64,000 nucleotides of DNA from JAYRZB01 sp041916675 (lineage in GTDB: Bacteria > Pseudomonadota > Alphaproteobacteria > Rhizobiales > Devosiaceae), in assembly GCA_041916675.1 (NCBI GenBank), contig JAYRZB010000005.1:1-64000 (forward strand), read 5' to 3'. Shown in pieces: positions 17,181 to 25,077 of this stretch (within the stretch, counting starts at the first letter, position 1; every line of letters begins with the position of its first letter). A model generated the notes under the pieces. That model made no database searches. It was not told where the DNA came from and was given only the letters and a program-made list of their open reading frames with translations. The position numbers and the translations under genes were made by a program.

Positions 17181-19028
17181 ATGACAGTCCCCTCGAACGC
17201 TGCCAGTTCCGCAACCGGCGCGGGCCAAAAAGGCCATAACCAGTTTGGTGTTCTTCCCGAATGGGACCTGTCTGACCTCTATCCGGGGCGCGATTCGGCT
17301 GAGTTCAAGGCCGACATGGCCAAGGCGCAGGCCGAGGCCAAGAGCTTTGAAGCAGACTACAAAGGCAAGCTGGAAAATCTCGCCAAATCCGGTGGGCTGC
17401 TCGCCGCAGTTAAGCGCATGGAGGCGCTTTGGGACCTGACCGGCAAGCTCTCCTCGTTTGCCTATCTTCAATACGCGCAATCGACTACCGACCCAGATCG
17501 AGCCAAGTTCCTCGGCGATACCAGCGAAACGCTGACCCAGATTTCGACCGGACTTATCTTTTTCAGCCTCGAACTCAATCGCATCGAAGATGCCGTGCTT
17601 GACGCTGCATTGGCTGGCGAGGCTGGGCTTGGACGCTATCGTCCGTGGTTTGAGGAACTGCGCAAATCAAAGCCCTATCAGCTTGAAGACCGGGTTGAAG
17701 AGCTTTTCCACGAAAAGTCGTCCACCGGTGCTGCAGCATGGAATCGTCTTTTTGATGAGACGATTGCCAGCCTCAAGTTCGATGCATCAGGGGAGATACT
17801 TTCAATTGAGGGCGTTCTCAATCTTCTCTCTGATCGAGACGAGACCAAGCGCGAGGCGGGTTTCAAGGCACTTTCCAAGACGCTGGCCGAGAACGGGCGG
17901 CTTTTCACCCACATCACCAACGTCCTTGCCAAGGATAAGGAAATCTCGGACCGCTGGCGCGGGTTCAAGGATATAGCCGACAGTCGGCACCTGGAGAATT
18001 CGGTTGAGCGCGAGGTTGTTGATGCGCTCCAGGGTGCGGTTCAGCAGGCCCATCCGCGGCTTTCCCACCGTTACTATGCAATGAAGGCAAAGTGGTTTGG
18101 CAAAGACCAGCTCAATGCCTGGGATCGGAATGCACCGCTCCCCAAGGCCGAAGAACAGATTTACGACTGGAAATCGGCCCAGAGCATCGTGATGGAGGCC
18201 TATGGCAAATTCTCGCCAAAGCTTGCCGAGATCGCCCAGCCCTTCTTTGACGGCGGCTGGATTGATGGGCCGGTTCGCGAAGGCAAGGCCGCCGGGGCGT
18301 TTGCGCATCCCACCGTTCCCAGCGCACACCCTTACCTGATGCTCAATTACCTGGGCAAACCGAGCGATGTGATGGTTCTGGCCCACGAGCTGGGTCATGG
18401 GGTTCATCAAAGGCTGGCCGCCGTGCAAGGTGCGATGATGGCTCCAACGCCATTGACCCTGGCAGAAACCGCCAGTGTGTTCGGCGAAATGCTGACGTTC
18501 CGTTCGCTGCTTGAAAAGACCACCGACCCCAAGCAGCGCTTCTCGCTTCTGGCGTCCAAAGTTGAGTCCATGCTCAACACTGTTGTGCGGCAGATATCAT
18601 TCTACACTTTCGAACGGCGCGTTCACGAAGCGCGCCGGACCGGTGAACTGCGCAACGAAGAGCTCAATAAAATCTGGCTCGAAGTGTCGGCCGACAGCCT
18701 CGGGCCGGCGATCAAACTCAATGATGGCTACGAGATCCTCTGGTCATACATTCCGCACTTCATCCACTCTCCGTTCTATGTCTACTCGTATGCATTCGGA
18801 GATTGTCTTGTGAACTCGCTATACGCGCAGTATGAGAAATCCAGCGAAGGCTTTGCCGAGCGTTATTTCGAGCTGTTGCGGGCAGGGGGCTCCAAACACC
18901 ATTCCGAATTGCTAAAGCCTTTTGGGCTGGACGCACGCGACCCGGGATTTTGGTCGCTGGGGCTCTCAATGATCGAAAGACTCATTGACGAACTCGAGGC
19001 AACCGATCCAAGCAAGACCAAAGCCTGA
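17181..19028 (+). CDS. pepF: M3 family oligoendopeptidase (PepF-like)
   Basis: This is a 615-residue cytoplasmic zinc metallopeptidase. The catalytic motif is H402-E-L-G-H406 (VLAHELGHGVHQ), followed by ETASVFGEML with the third zinc ligand. The N-terminal half is helical, as in oligoendopeptidase F. These enzymes degrade short peptides released by proteases or signal-peptide processing. I placed the start at the ATG at 17181 because the family's N-terminal segment (FGVLPEWDLSDLYPG) begins soon after; its ribosome-binding site is weak. The upstream open frame includes the CtrA box region and is unlikely to be translated. Confidence 0.92.
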   Translation: MTVPSNAASSATGAGQKGHNQFGVLPEWDLSDLYPGRDSAEFKADMAKAQAEAKSFEADYKGKLENLAKSGGLLAAVKRMEALWDLTGKLSSFAYLQYAQSTTDPDRAKFLGDTSETLTQISTGLIFFSLELNRIEDAVLDAALAGEAGLGRYRPWFEELRKSKPYQLEDRVEELFHEKSSTGAAAWNRLFDETIASLKFDASGEILSIEGVLNLLSDRDETKREAGFKALSKTLAENGRLFTHITNVLAKDKEISDRWRGFKDIADSRHLENSVEREVVDALQGAVQQAHPRLSHRYYAMKAKWFGKDQLNAWDRNAPLPKAEEQIYDWKSAQSIVMEAYGKFSPKLAEIAQPFFDGGWIDGPVREGKAAGAFAHPTVPSAHPYLMLNYLGKPSDVMVLAHELGHGVHQRLAAVQGAMMAPTPLTLAETASVFGEMLTFRSLLEKTTDPKQRFSLLASKVESMLNTVVRQISFYTFERRVHEARRTGELRNEELNKIWLEVSADSLGPAIKLNDGYEILWSYIPHFIHSPFYVYSYAFGDCLVNSLYAQYEKSSEGFAERYFELLRAGGSKHHSELLKPFGLDARDPGFWSLGLSMIERLIDELEATDPSKTKA

Positions 19029-19065
19029 TCCGCTTTTGACATTCCCATACTTTGCCGAGGACCAG

Positions 19066-19227
19066 ATGGCCGAAAAAACCCACATCGAAAGCACCGACCC
19101 AACGGTCAATGCCATGGACTATGCCGAACATGAGGGCACCTATGGCCGGGTGATGAGCATGACCAAGTGGGGCATTATCAGCCTCGCGATACTGGTGGTG
19201 CTGCTCTACATTCTGATCCGACCCTAG
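19066..19227 (+). CDS. Small aa3-type cytochrome c oxidase subunit IV-like protein
   Basis: This 53-residue protein has an N-terminal hydrophilic part with MDYAEHEGTY, the signature of the bacterial aa3-type COX IV family, and one C-terminal membrane helix (about 33-51). In Paracoccus the homologue is a small accessory subunit of the aa3 oxidase. It is not next to oxidase genes here but 72 bases upstream of pntA, a position I recall for alphaproteobacterial genomes. A GAGGA site sits just before the ATG. Confidence 0.85.
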   Translation: MAEKTHIESTDPTVNAMDYAEHEGTYGRVMSMTKWGIISLAILVVLLYILIRP

Positions 19228-19299
19228 TCGCGCTACGCACCGGCACTACCCGGACCTCTGCGCGCCGAGGCGGCGCGCCTTGCCGTGCAGGAGATAGAG

Positions 19300-20745
19300 A
19301 TGAAAATTGCAATTGTGCGCGAACGCGCCGATGGGGAAACGCGCGTCGCCGCGACCCCTGAGACCGTCGGCAAACTGGTAGCGCTGGGCGCAACAGTGAG
19401 TATTGAAGCTGGCGCCGGAGCGGTGGCGAGGTTTATTGACGCCGACTACAAAGCGGCGGGCGCGACGCTTGAAGCCAGCGCCGCGGCGGCCATCAAGGGC
19501 GCTGATGTCGTCTTGACGGTTCGCCGTCCCTCGGCCTCGCAACTTGCTGGGGTTGGTGCGGGTGCTCTGGTGATCGGCACCATGGACCCCTATGGCAACG
19601 AAGCCGACGTCGGCTTGCTTGCCAAGGCCGGGGTGACCGCCGTTGCTATGGAATTCATGCCACGCATTACGCGCGCGCAGGTGATGGATATCCTTTCGAG
19701 CCAGGCCAATCTCGCCGGGTACCAGGCCGTGATCGATGCCGCGGTTGCCTTTGACCGCGCATTCCCAATGATGATGACCGCCGCAGGCACAGTGCGGCCT
19801 GCAAAGGTTTTTGTGATGGGGGCCGGTGTCGCCGGCCTGCAGGCCATTGCGACGGCCAAGCGGCTGGGTGCGGTGGTTTCTGCCACGGACGTGCGCCCGG
19901 CGGCCAAGGAGCAGGTGGAGAGCCTTGGTGGTAAATTCATCGCTGTCGAGGACGAGGAATTCAAGCAGGCGGAGACGGCAGGCGGCTACGCCAAGCAGAT
20001 GTCGGCCGAATATCAGGCAAAGCAGGCAGCACTGACTGCCAGCCACATTGCCAAGCAGGATATCGTAATCACGACTGCCCTGATCCCAGGGCGGCCCGCT
20101 CCCAAGCTGATCACCAAGGCAATGGTTGAATCCATGGCTGCCGGATCGGTGATCGTTGACCTTGCCGCAGAGCGCGGTGGCAATGTCGAGCTGACCCAGC
20201 CCGGCAAGGTCATTGAGCACAAGGGCGTGACCCTGGTCGGTTATGCCAATGTGCCGGGGCGCCTTGCAACATCTGCCAGCCAGCTCTACGCCCGTAACCT
20301 CCTGGCTTTTCTCGAGACGCTGATCGACAAGAAGGAAAAGAAGCTTGCCATCAACTGGGACGATGAACTGGTCAAGGCGACCGTTCTAACTCGCGATGGC
20401 CTTATCGTTCATCCCAATTTTGTTGGCGCGACGGATAAGCCCGCCTTCGTTGCAAAGCCTGATGCACCGGCAAAGAAACCCGCCGCGAAAAAGGCCGCCA
20501 CATCCGTTGCTGCCGATAAGGCGCCGTCCGCCAAGTCAGCGGCAGCCAAGGAAGTCGCCGTAGCGACCAATCCCGCGCCTGCGCCGAAGAAGGCGCCTGC
20601 CAAGAAGGTGGCCGCCAAGGCGCCTGCTACGGAAGCCGCGCCAGCCGCTGCTGACAAAGCAGCGACCAAGAAGGCACCATCTAAGCAAGCCGCACCTAAG
20701 GCCACCGCGTCGAAAGCCGCGCCCAAGACCGGAGCAAAGAAATGA
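19300..20745 (+). CDS. pntA: NAD(P) transhydrogenase subunit alpha, part 1, with a lysine/alanine-rich tail
   Basis: This is the NAD(H)-binding domain I of the proton-translocating transhydrogenase (481 residues). Residues 1-384 show the family pattern: KIAIVRERADGETRVA, the Rossmann glycine motif VFVMGAGVAGLQAI and MVESMAAGSVIVDLAAE. Residues about 385-481 are an unusual extension made almost only of Ala, Lys and Pro (AAKKA and PAKK units), resembling a histone H1 tail. Family members I know end soon after the core. The start at 19300 has AGGAGATAG upstream. The stop overlaps pntAB by four bases (ATGA). Confidence 0.95.
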   Translation: MKIAIVRERADGETRVAATPETVGKLVALGATVSIEAGAGAVARFIDADYKAAGATLEASAAAAIKGADVVLTVRRPSASQLAGVGAGALVIGTMDPYGNEADVGLLAKAGVTAVAMEFMPRITRAQVMDILSSQANLAGYQAVIDAAVAFDRAFPMMMTAAGTVRPAKVFVMGAGVAGLQAIATAKRLGAVVSATDVRPAAKEQVESLGGKFIAVEDEEFKQAETAGGYAKQMSAEYQAKQAALTASHIAKQDIVITTALIPGRPAPKLITKAMVESMAAGSVIVDLAAERGGNVELTQPGKVIEHKGVTLVGYANVPGRLATSASQLYARNLLAFLETLIDKKEKKLAINWDDELVKATVLTRDGLIVHPNFVGATDKPAFVAKPDAPAKKPAAKKAATSVAADKAPSAKSAAAKEVAVATNPAPAPKKAPAKKVAAKAPATEAAPAAADKAATKKAPSKQAAPKATASKAAPKTGAKK

Positions 20746-21044
20746 TTGATCCGTTTATCTTTCAGCTGGCCATTTTCGTGTTGGCGATTTTTGTCGGCTA
20801 CTTCGTGGTGTGGTCGGTTACACCGGCGCTCCACACCCCGCTGATGAGTGTGACCAATGCCATTTCATCGGTGATCGTGGTCGGTGCTTTGCTGGCTGTG
20901 GGCGCCCACATGGTGGGCGACAGCAATTGGAGTGCCAAGGTTTTCGGGTTTTTCGCCCTGATCCTGGCCAGTGTCAATATTTTCGGCGGCTTCCTCGTTA
21001 CGCAGCGCATGCTCGCCATGTACAAAAAGAAGGGCGGCAAATGA
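20742..21044 (+). CDS. pntAB: NAD(P) transhydrogenase subunit alpha, part 2 (membrane domain)
   Basis: This 100-residue protein has three to four membrane helices (about 5-25, 37-57, 65-85) and a basic end (MYKKKGGK). It corresponds to the short membrane segment of the E. coli alpha subunit, which is a separate polypeptide in alphaproteobacteria. Together with PntB it forms the proton channel in the inner membrane. Four-base overlaps with pntA and with the following gene indicate translational coupling. Confidence 0.95.
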   Translation: MIDPFIFQLAIFVLAIFVGYFVVWSVTPALHTPLMSVTNAISSVIVVGALLAVGAHMVGDSNWSAKVFGFFALILASVNIFGGFLVTQRMLAMYKKKGGK

Positions 21045-21427
21045 CGCGCACCAATCTCGTTCCCTCCACGCTTGGTAAAGCCGGTGTCGCCTATAGCCAC
21101 GGCGTGCTCAACAGCGATGTGAAGCAGATCATCCATACCTCGGGCCTGGTCGGCTCGCGGCCGGACGGGTCGGTTGCCGAGGGCATTGAAGTCCAGCTCG
21201 ACCAGACCTACGAGAACATCAAGGGTGTTCTCGAAGAGGGCGGCATGAGCCTCGATGATGTCGTGCTGGTGCGCATCTTCCTCACCGATGCCAGCCAGGT
21301 GCTCGCAAACCGAGCCGCTCGGCTGAAGTGGCTTGGGCACGTCAATCCGGCCGCGACAACTGTCATAGTCAAATCGTTGGTCTCGCCCGATTTCCTGGTG
21401 GAAATTGAAGCGGTGGCTGCTCGCTAA
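21041..21427 (+). CDS. RidA/YjgF-family protein inside the pnt operon
   Basis: This 128-residue protein is of the RidA family length, with the conserved core GLVGSRPDGSVAEGIEVQLDQTYENI and the C-terminal VEIEAVA. RidA proteins hydrolyse reactive enamine/imine intermediates of PLP enzymes. The arginine that binds the substrate carboxylate in RidA (PARSC in E. coli) is replaced here: the segment reads NPAATTVIV, with A105 at the expected site. It may therefore belong to a non-deaminase Rid subfamily. It starts by a four-base overlap with pntAB and ends 14 bases before pntB. Confidence 0.88.
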   Translation: MTRTNLVPSTLGKAGVAYSHGVLNSDVKQIIHTSGLVGSRPDGSVAEGIEVQLDQTYENIKGVLEEGGMSLDDVVLVRIFLTDASQVLANRAARLKWLGHVNPAATTVIVKSLVSPDFLVEIEAVAAR

Positions 21428-21441
21428 AGGGACAACGCCAA

Positions 21442-22848
21442 ATGATCTCAGCCAACATCGCCGCACTGCTCTATCTGGTGTCAGGCGTCTTCTTCATCCT
21501 GGCGTTGCGAGGGCTTTCAAGCCCGGCCTCCGCGCGGCAGGGCAACAATTTCGGCATGGCCGGTATGGCTATCGCCGTGCTGACCACGCTGGCAGTCTCC
21601 GGGCCAACCGATGTTCTCTCCTGGGTCTTGATCATTGCCGGCCTCGGCATTGGTGGCGGCATCGGGGCTTATATGGCCCGCACCGTCAAGATGACGGACA
21701 TGCCCCAGCTTGTGGCTGCGTTCCACTCGTTGGTTGGTCTGGCCGCCGTCTTTGCAGCCGCTGCGGCGCTCTATGCGCCTGAGGCCTTCGGTATTGGCGA
21801 GCCCGGGCATATCCACGCTGCCAGCCTGATTGAAATGAGCCTTGGTGTTGCCATCGGCGCATTCACCTTCACCGGTTCTGTGATCGCCTTTGCCAAGCTC
21901 GACGGGCGTATGTCTGGCAAGCCGATCATCTTGCCGATGCGGCATACCATCCACATTGCGCTGGCGGTGGTGCTGGTGGTTCTGGTCTGGCAGTTCTACC
22001 TGACGGCCAATCCGTGGTTGTTCTGGGCCATTACTTTTGTGGCGCTGGTGCTGGGCGGCCTGATGATCATCCCCATCGGTGGCGCGGATATGCCGGTGGT
22101 TGTTTCGATGCTCAACTCATACTCGGGCTGGGCTGCTGCGGGCATCGGTTTCACGCTGGGTAACACCGCCCTGATCATTACCGGCGCTCTGGTTGGTTCG
22201 TCGGGCGCCATCCTCTCCTACATCATGTGCAAGGCCATGAACCGCAGTTTCATCTCGGTGATCCTGGGAGGATTTGGTGGGGATGCTGCGTCTGCTGGTG
22301 CTGCGGAAGAAGAAACCCGCCCGGTCAAGCAGGGCTCGTCTGATGACGCTGCCTTCATGATGAAGAATGCGGGCAAGGTCATCATCGTCCCCGGCTATGG
22401 CATGGCCGTGGCCCAGGCCCAGCACGCGCTGCGGGAGATGGCGGACTTACTCAAGGCCGAGGGTGTCACTGTCAAGTATGCCATTCATCCGGTCGCGGGC
22501 CGCATGCCCGGGCATATGAACGTGCTGCTGGCCGAGGCCAATGTGCCATATGATGAAGTGTTCGAACTTGAAGACATCAACTCCGAGTTTGCGCAGTCCG
22601 ATATTGCCTTTGTCATCGGAGCCAATGACGTAACCAACCCGTCGGCAAAGACTGACAAGTCATCGCCGATTTACGGGATGCCGGTGCTCAATGTCGAAGA
22701 TGCGGGGACTGTGCTCTTCATCAAGCGCGGCATGGCGGCAGGCTATGCGGGGGTCCAGAACGAACTGTTCTTCCGCGACAACACAATGATGTTGTTCGGT
22801 GACGCCAAGAAAGTCACCGAAGACATCGTAAAAGCTCTCGGCCACTAG
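21442..22848 (+). CDS. pntB: NAD(P) transhydrogenase subunit beta
   Basis: This 468-residue protein has about nine membrane helices in residues 1-275 and a C-terminal NADP(H)-binding domain III (about 285-468; VIIVPGYGMAVAQAQH, HPVAGRMPGHMNVLLAEA, GANDVTNPSAK). With PntA and PntAB it couples proton entry to hydride transfer from NADH to NADP+, supplying NADPH. Length and motifs are normal. It is the last gene of the operon, followed by a terminator. Confidence 0.97.
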   Translation: MISANIAALLYLVSGVFFILALRGLSSPASARQGNNFGMAGMAIAVLTTLAVSGPTDVLSWVLIIAGLGIGGGIGAYMARTVKMTDMPQLVAAFHSLVGLAAVFAAAAALYAPEAFGIGEPGHIHAASLIEMSLGVAIGAFTFTGSVIAFAKLDGRMSGKPIILPMRHTIHIALAVVLVVLVWQFYLTANPWLFWAITFVALVLGGLMIIPIGGADMPVVVSMLNSYSGWAAAGIGFTLGNTALIITGALVGSSGAILSYIMCKAMNRSFISVILGGFGGDAASAGAAEEETRPVKQGSSDDAAFMMKNAGKVIIVPGYGMAVAQAQHALREMADLLKAEGVTVKYAIHPVAGRMPGHMNVLLAEANVPYDEVFELEDINSEFAQSDIAFVIGANDVTNPSAKTDKSSPIYGMPVLNVEDAGTVLFIKRGMAAGYAGVQNELFFRDNTMMLFGDAKKVTEDIVKALGH

Positions 22849-22858
22849 GCGGCACAAT

Positions 22859-22883
22859 AAGGCCCGCTTCGGCGGGCCTTTTC
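22859..22883 (+). terminator. Terminator of the pnt operon
   Basis: The hairpin AAGGCCCGC-TTC-GGCGGGCCTT is followed by TTCATTT, 11 bases after the pntB stop. Confidence 0.8.
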
Positions 22884-22905
22884 ATTTCGCCAACCAGGTA
22901 ACGGC

Positions 22906-22936
22906 TTGACCTCGAGCAGCGTTGAGGTCGTATCAG
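22906..22936 (+). promoter_or_regulatory. MerR-type promoter with SoxR-box-like dyad
   Basis: The -35 TTGACC (22906-22911) and -10 TATCAG (22931-22936) are separated by 19 bases, the long spacer typical of MerR-family-activated promoters. The spacer region holds the dyad GACCTC (22908-22913)/GAGGTC (22924-22929). Its core CCTCGA-N6-TTGAGG is one base off the SoxR box CCTCAA-N6-TTGAGG. It lies 33 bases upstream of the small membrane-protein gene, with soxR next in line. Confidence 0.6.
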
Positions 22937-22968
22937 GCGCTCACCGCAAGTCCTCAAGGAGTTCTGCC

Positions 22969-23373
22969 GTGGATATCGTCTTTCTGGTTTTGCTGTTTCT
23001 GCACATCGTTGCTCTGGTTGTTGGGACCGCTACCAACGTCGTCATGCCTCTGCTCGGCGCAATTATGCCCAGGCTTGCGCCTGAAGCGCGGGCCGAGATC
23101 GGCGGAGTGACCAAGCGGCTGACGATGAACTCGCGGGGCGCCGTCACCGTGCTCATACTCACCGGCATTGCTATGATGGTTGTGCGCTATAATGGTGTTG
23201 AAGGGGCCAGCCCGTGGTTTTGGGCCAAAATGGCAGCCGTTGTCGCCCTGGTGGTCATGATGATCGTGACCAGCGTGGTACCGCGCGAAAAGCTCAATCC
23301 CAAGATCGCCGGCATGATGATGCGATTGATCCTGCTCTTCATTATTCTCTCGGCCCTACTGGCGTTCCGCTAG
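22969..23373 (+). CDS. Four-helix inner-membrane protein, predicted SoxR target
   Basis: This 134-residue hydrophobic protein has four predicted membrane helices (about 2-30, 55-72, 82-100, 115-133). The loops are short and contain KRLTMNSRG and VPREKLNPKIAG. I do not recognise a characterised family; it resembles small DUF2269/CopD-like membrane proteins only in general form. I chose the GTG start at 22969 because AAGGAG lies seven bases upstream; the frame extends further but through the promoter. The stop shares a CTAG palindrome with the soxR stop on the other strand. Confidence 0.7.
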   Translation: MDIVFLVLLFLHIVALVVGTATNVVMPLLGAIMPRLAPEARAEIGGVTKRLTMNSRGAVTVLILTGIAMMVVRYNGVEGASPWFWAKMAAVVALVVMMIVTSVVPREKLNPKIAGMMMRLILLFIILSALLAFR

Positions 23374-23810
23374 GTTTCGGCCAGAAGCCGGCGGGGGCCA
23401 TTTCCGCCGGCAGCCAGGGTGTCACCACGGTTGTAGATCTTGCATCGGTCGATGGAGAGGCAACCGCAGCCAATGCAGTCGGCGAGGCCGGACCTGAGCT
23501 TTTGCATCTGCAGGATACGGCGATCGAGTTCGGCGGCCCAGCTTTGGCTCATCGCCTCCCAGTCCTGACGATTGGGTGTGCGACCATCGGGGAGAGCGCT
23601 CAGCGCTTTGGCGATCTCGGCGAGCGAAATCCCAATTTCCTGGGCCACCCGGATGACTGCCACCCGCCGCAGAACATCGGGCTCATAGCGCCGCTGGTTT
23701 CCACCGGTCCGGCGGGAGCGGATCAGGCCCTTGCTTTCATAGAAGTGCAACGCCGATACGGCTATCCCGCTGCGGGCCGCCACCTCGCCGACGCTCATTT
23801 CGCGCGCCAC
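23370..23810 (-). CDS. soxR: Redox-sensitive MerR-family activator SoxR
   Basis: This 146-residue protein has a winged helix-turn-helix (5-75, SVGEVAARSGIAVSALHFYE), a dimerisation helix (about 80-110) and the [2Fe-2S] cluster motif C112-x2-C115-x-C117-x5-C123, which defines SoxR within the MerR family. SoxR is activated by oxidation of its cluster by redox-cycling compounds or superoxide. The GTG start has AGGAG upstream. Dyads matching SoxR boxes occur on both sides of the gene: in front of its own start (23824-23854) and in front of the converging membrane-protein gene. Confidence 0.95.
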   Translation of the reverse strand: MAREMSVGEVAARSGIAVSALHFYESKGLIRSRRTGGNQRRYEPDVLRRVAVIRVAQEIGISLAEIAKALSALPDGRTPNRQDWEAMSQSWAAELDRRILQMQKLRSGLADCIGCGCLSIDRCKIYNRGDTLAAGGNGPRRLLAET

Positions 23811-23823
23811 TGTACGACTCCTC

Positions 23824-23854
23824 TTGACCTCAATTATGGTTGAGGTTGTAGCAA
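23824..23854 (+). promoter_or_regulatory. SoxR box in the soxR divergent intergenic region
   Basis: A perfect 7-bp dyad ACCTCAA-TTATGG-TTGAGGT (23827-23846) matches the SoxR-box consensus CCTCAA-N6-TTGAGG. On the plus strand it overlaps a TTGACC -35 (23824) with a 19-base spacer to a weak -10 (TAGCAA, 23849-23854) facing the gene at 23885. It also lies directly upstream of soxR on the minus strand, so autoregulation is likely. Confidence 0.7.
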
Positions 23855-23884
23855 GTCGCCGATGTCAGCTGCAATCGAGGAAAC

Positions 23885-24286
23885 ATGTACCAGTCGGTAA
23901 GCCGATCTGCCGGTCATTCTGGGCGTGATCTTGCGGTGGAAGAGCTTATGAGTGCATTTGCCGCTGCGACTAATGCGCAGGAGCCCGAAGGCCTTATGCT
24001 GCTCATGTCGGAAAATGTCCAATGGACCGGCCCAGACGGCCAAAGACAGGTTGGCCTTACTGAGGTAACGGCGCGCGCCAAGGGAATGGGGCCCATTTCG
24101 ATAGTAGTCGAAGCGGTCAACCATATCCGGCCCGATGTCAGCATCGTTTCTCTCATGCAGTCAGGCCCAAACAATGAGGCGGGCGCTCGGACCACCGTCG
24201 TGTTGGCCTGGGAGCCCGATGGCTGGAAGATCGTTTCGGGCCACACCACACTTGTTGCTCAGCGGCGGTACCAAAATGGGAACTAG
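23885..24286 (+). CDS. NTF2-like/SnoaL-type protein
   Basis: This 133-residue soluble protein fits the cone-shaped NTF2-like (SnoaL/DUF4440) fold: an N-terminal helix with VEELMSAFAAATNAQEPEGL, LLMSENVQWTGPDG and a closing strand VLAWEPDGWKIVSGHTT. Members are small-molecule-binding proteins or isomerases of many kinds, so no reaction can be given. It is divergent from soxR across a SoxR box, which suggests induction by redox stress. The next gene, a DsbA/FrnE-like oxidoreductase, is 76 bases downstream on the same strand. Confidence 0.7.
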   Translation: MYQSVSRSAGHSGRDLAVEELMSAFAAATNAQEPEGLMLLMSENVQWTGPDGQRQVGLTEVTARAKGMGPISIVVEAVNHIRPDVSIVSLMQSGPNNEAGARTTVVLAWEPDGWKIVSGHTTLVAQRRYQNGN

Positions 24287-24362
24287 GCTTCTGGCAAGTG
24301 CCTTCTTGCGCCAAAGGACCAGCATCGCCATTTTTGACGCCGTGCCCCAACAGAAAGTTGCC

Positions 24363-25019
24363 ATGTCCAAATCGCTGCGCATTGACCTTTTTACCGATGT
24401 ATCCTGCCCATGGTGCCTGATCGGCACGGCACGGCTCGATGCCGCCATAGCCCAGTTGCGTGATGATGTGGATGTCCAGGTTGTGCGGCACCCTTTCATG
24501 CTCGATCCGGATGCGCCGCAGGAAGGCGTCGTTGTGGCGGACATGCTGCGTGAAAAGTATGGGCGAGACCCCCGTGACATGTGGGTGCGGGTGGAGGAGC
24601 AGGCTCGCGATGCAGGTGTTGATCTGCATATGGAGGTTCAGCCAAAGGCCTATAACACCGCTGCGCCACACACGCTGGTCCGGCATGCGGCACCAGATAT
24701 GCAGCATGCATTCGCCAACGCAATTGCCGATGCTTATTTCCTTGAAGGCAAGAACACCTCGGACGCTGAGGTGTTAGCCGACATTGCTGCCAACTTTGGA
24801 ATTGAACGGGCCGAGGCGATCAGGCTGGCGACGGATCCTGATGAACTTGCCGAAACCCGTGAGTTGGCAATCGCTGCCTCCCGGCAGGGGATCAACGGAG
24901 TGCCATTCTTCATTTTCAATAACGCGGTCGCCTTTTCGGGCGGCCAACCGCTTGCGGTTTTCGCGCAAGCGTTTGAGATGGCGCTTGATCCAGCCAAGCT
25001 GAAGGCGGCGCAGCGCTAA
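24363..25019 (+). CDS. DsbA-family (FrnE-like) thioredoxin-fold oxidoreductase
   Basis: This 218-residue protein has a thioredoxin fold with a helical insertion. The active-site motif is C15-P-W-C18 (TDVSCPWC), and the cis-proline loop is GINGVPFFIF (about 172-181). The length and the conserved HPFMLDP and NTAAPHTLVRHA match the FrnE subgroup of DsbA proteins, which lack a signal peptide and act in the cytoplasm. FrnE of Deinococcus has been linked to oxidative-stress tolerance. Its place behind the SoxR-box promoter fits that. I chose the start at 24363 as the first residue consistent with the fold. Confidence 0.88.
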   Translation: MSKSLRIDLFTDVSCPWCLIGTARLDAAIAQLRDDVDVQVVRHPFMLDPDAPQEGVVVADMLREKYGRDPRDMWVRVEEQARDAGVDLHMEVQPKAYNTAAPHTLVRHAAPDMQHAFANAIADAYFLEGKNTSDAEVLADIAANFGIERAEAIRLATDPDELAETRELAIAASRQGINGVPFFIFNNAVAFSGGQPLAVFAQAFEMALDPAKLKAAQR

Positions 25020-25077
25020 TTCAGCTTCGGGCTTGATTGCTGGTAGGTGATGAGGTTTCCTTCACTAGGGAGGCCCT

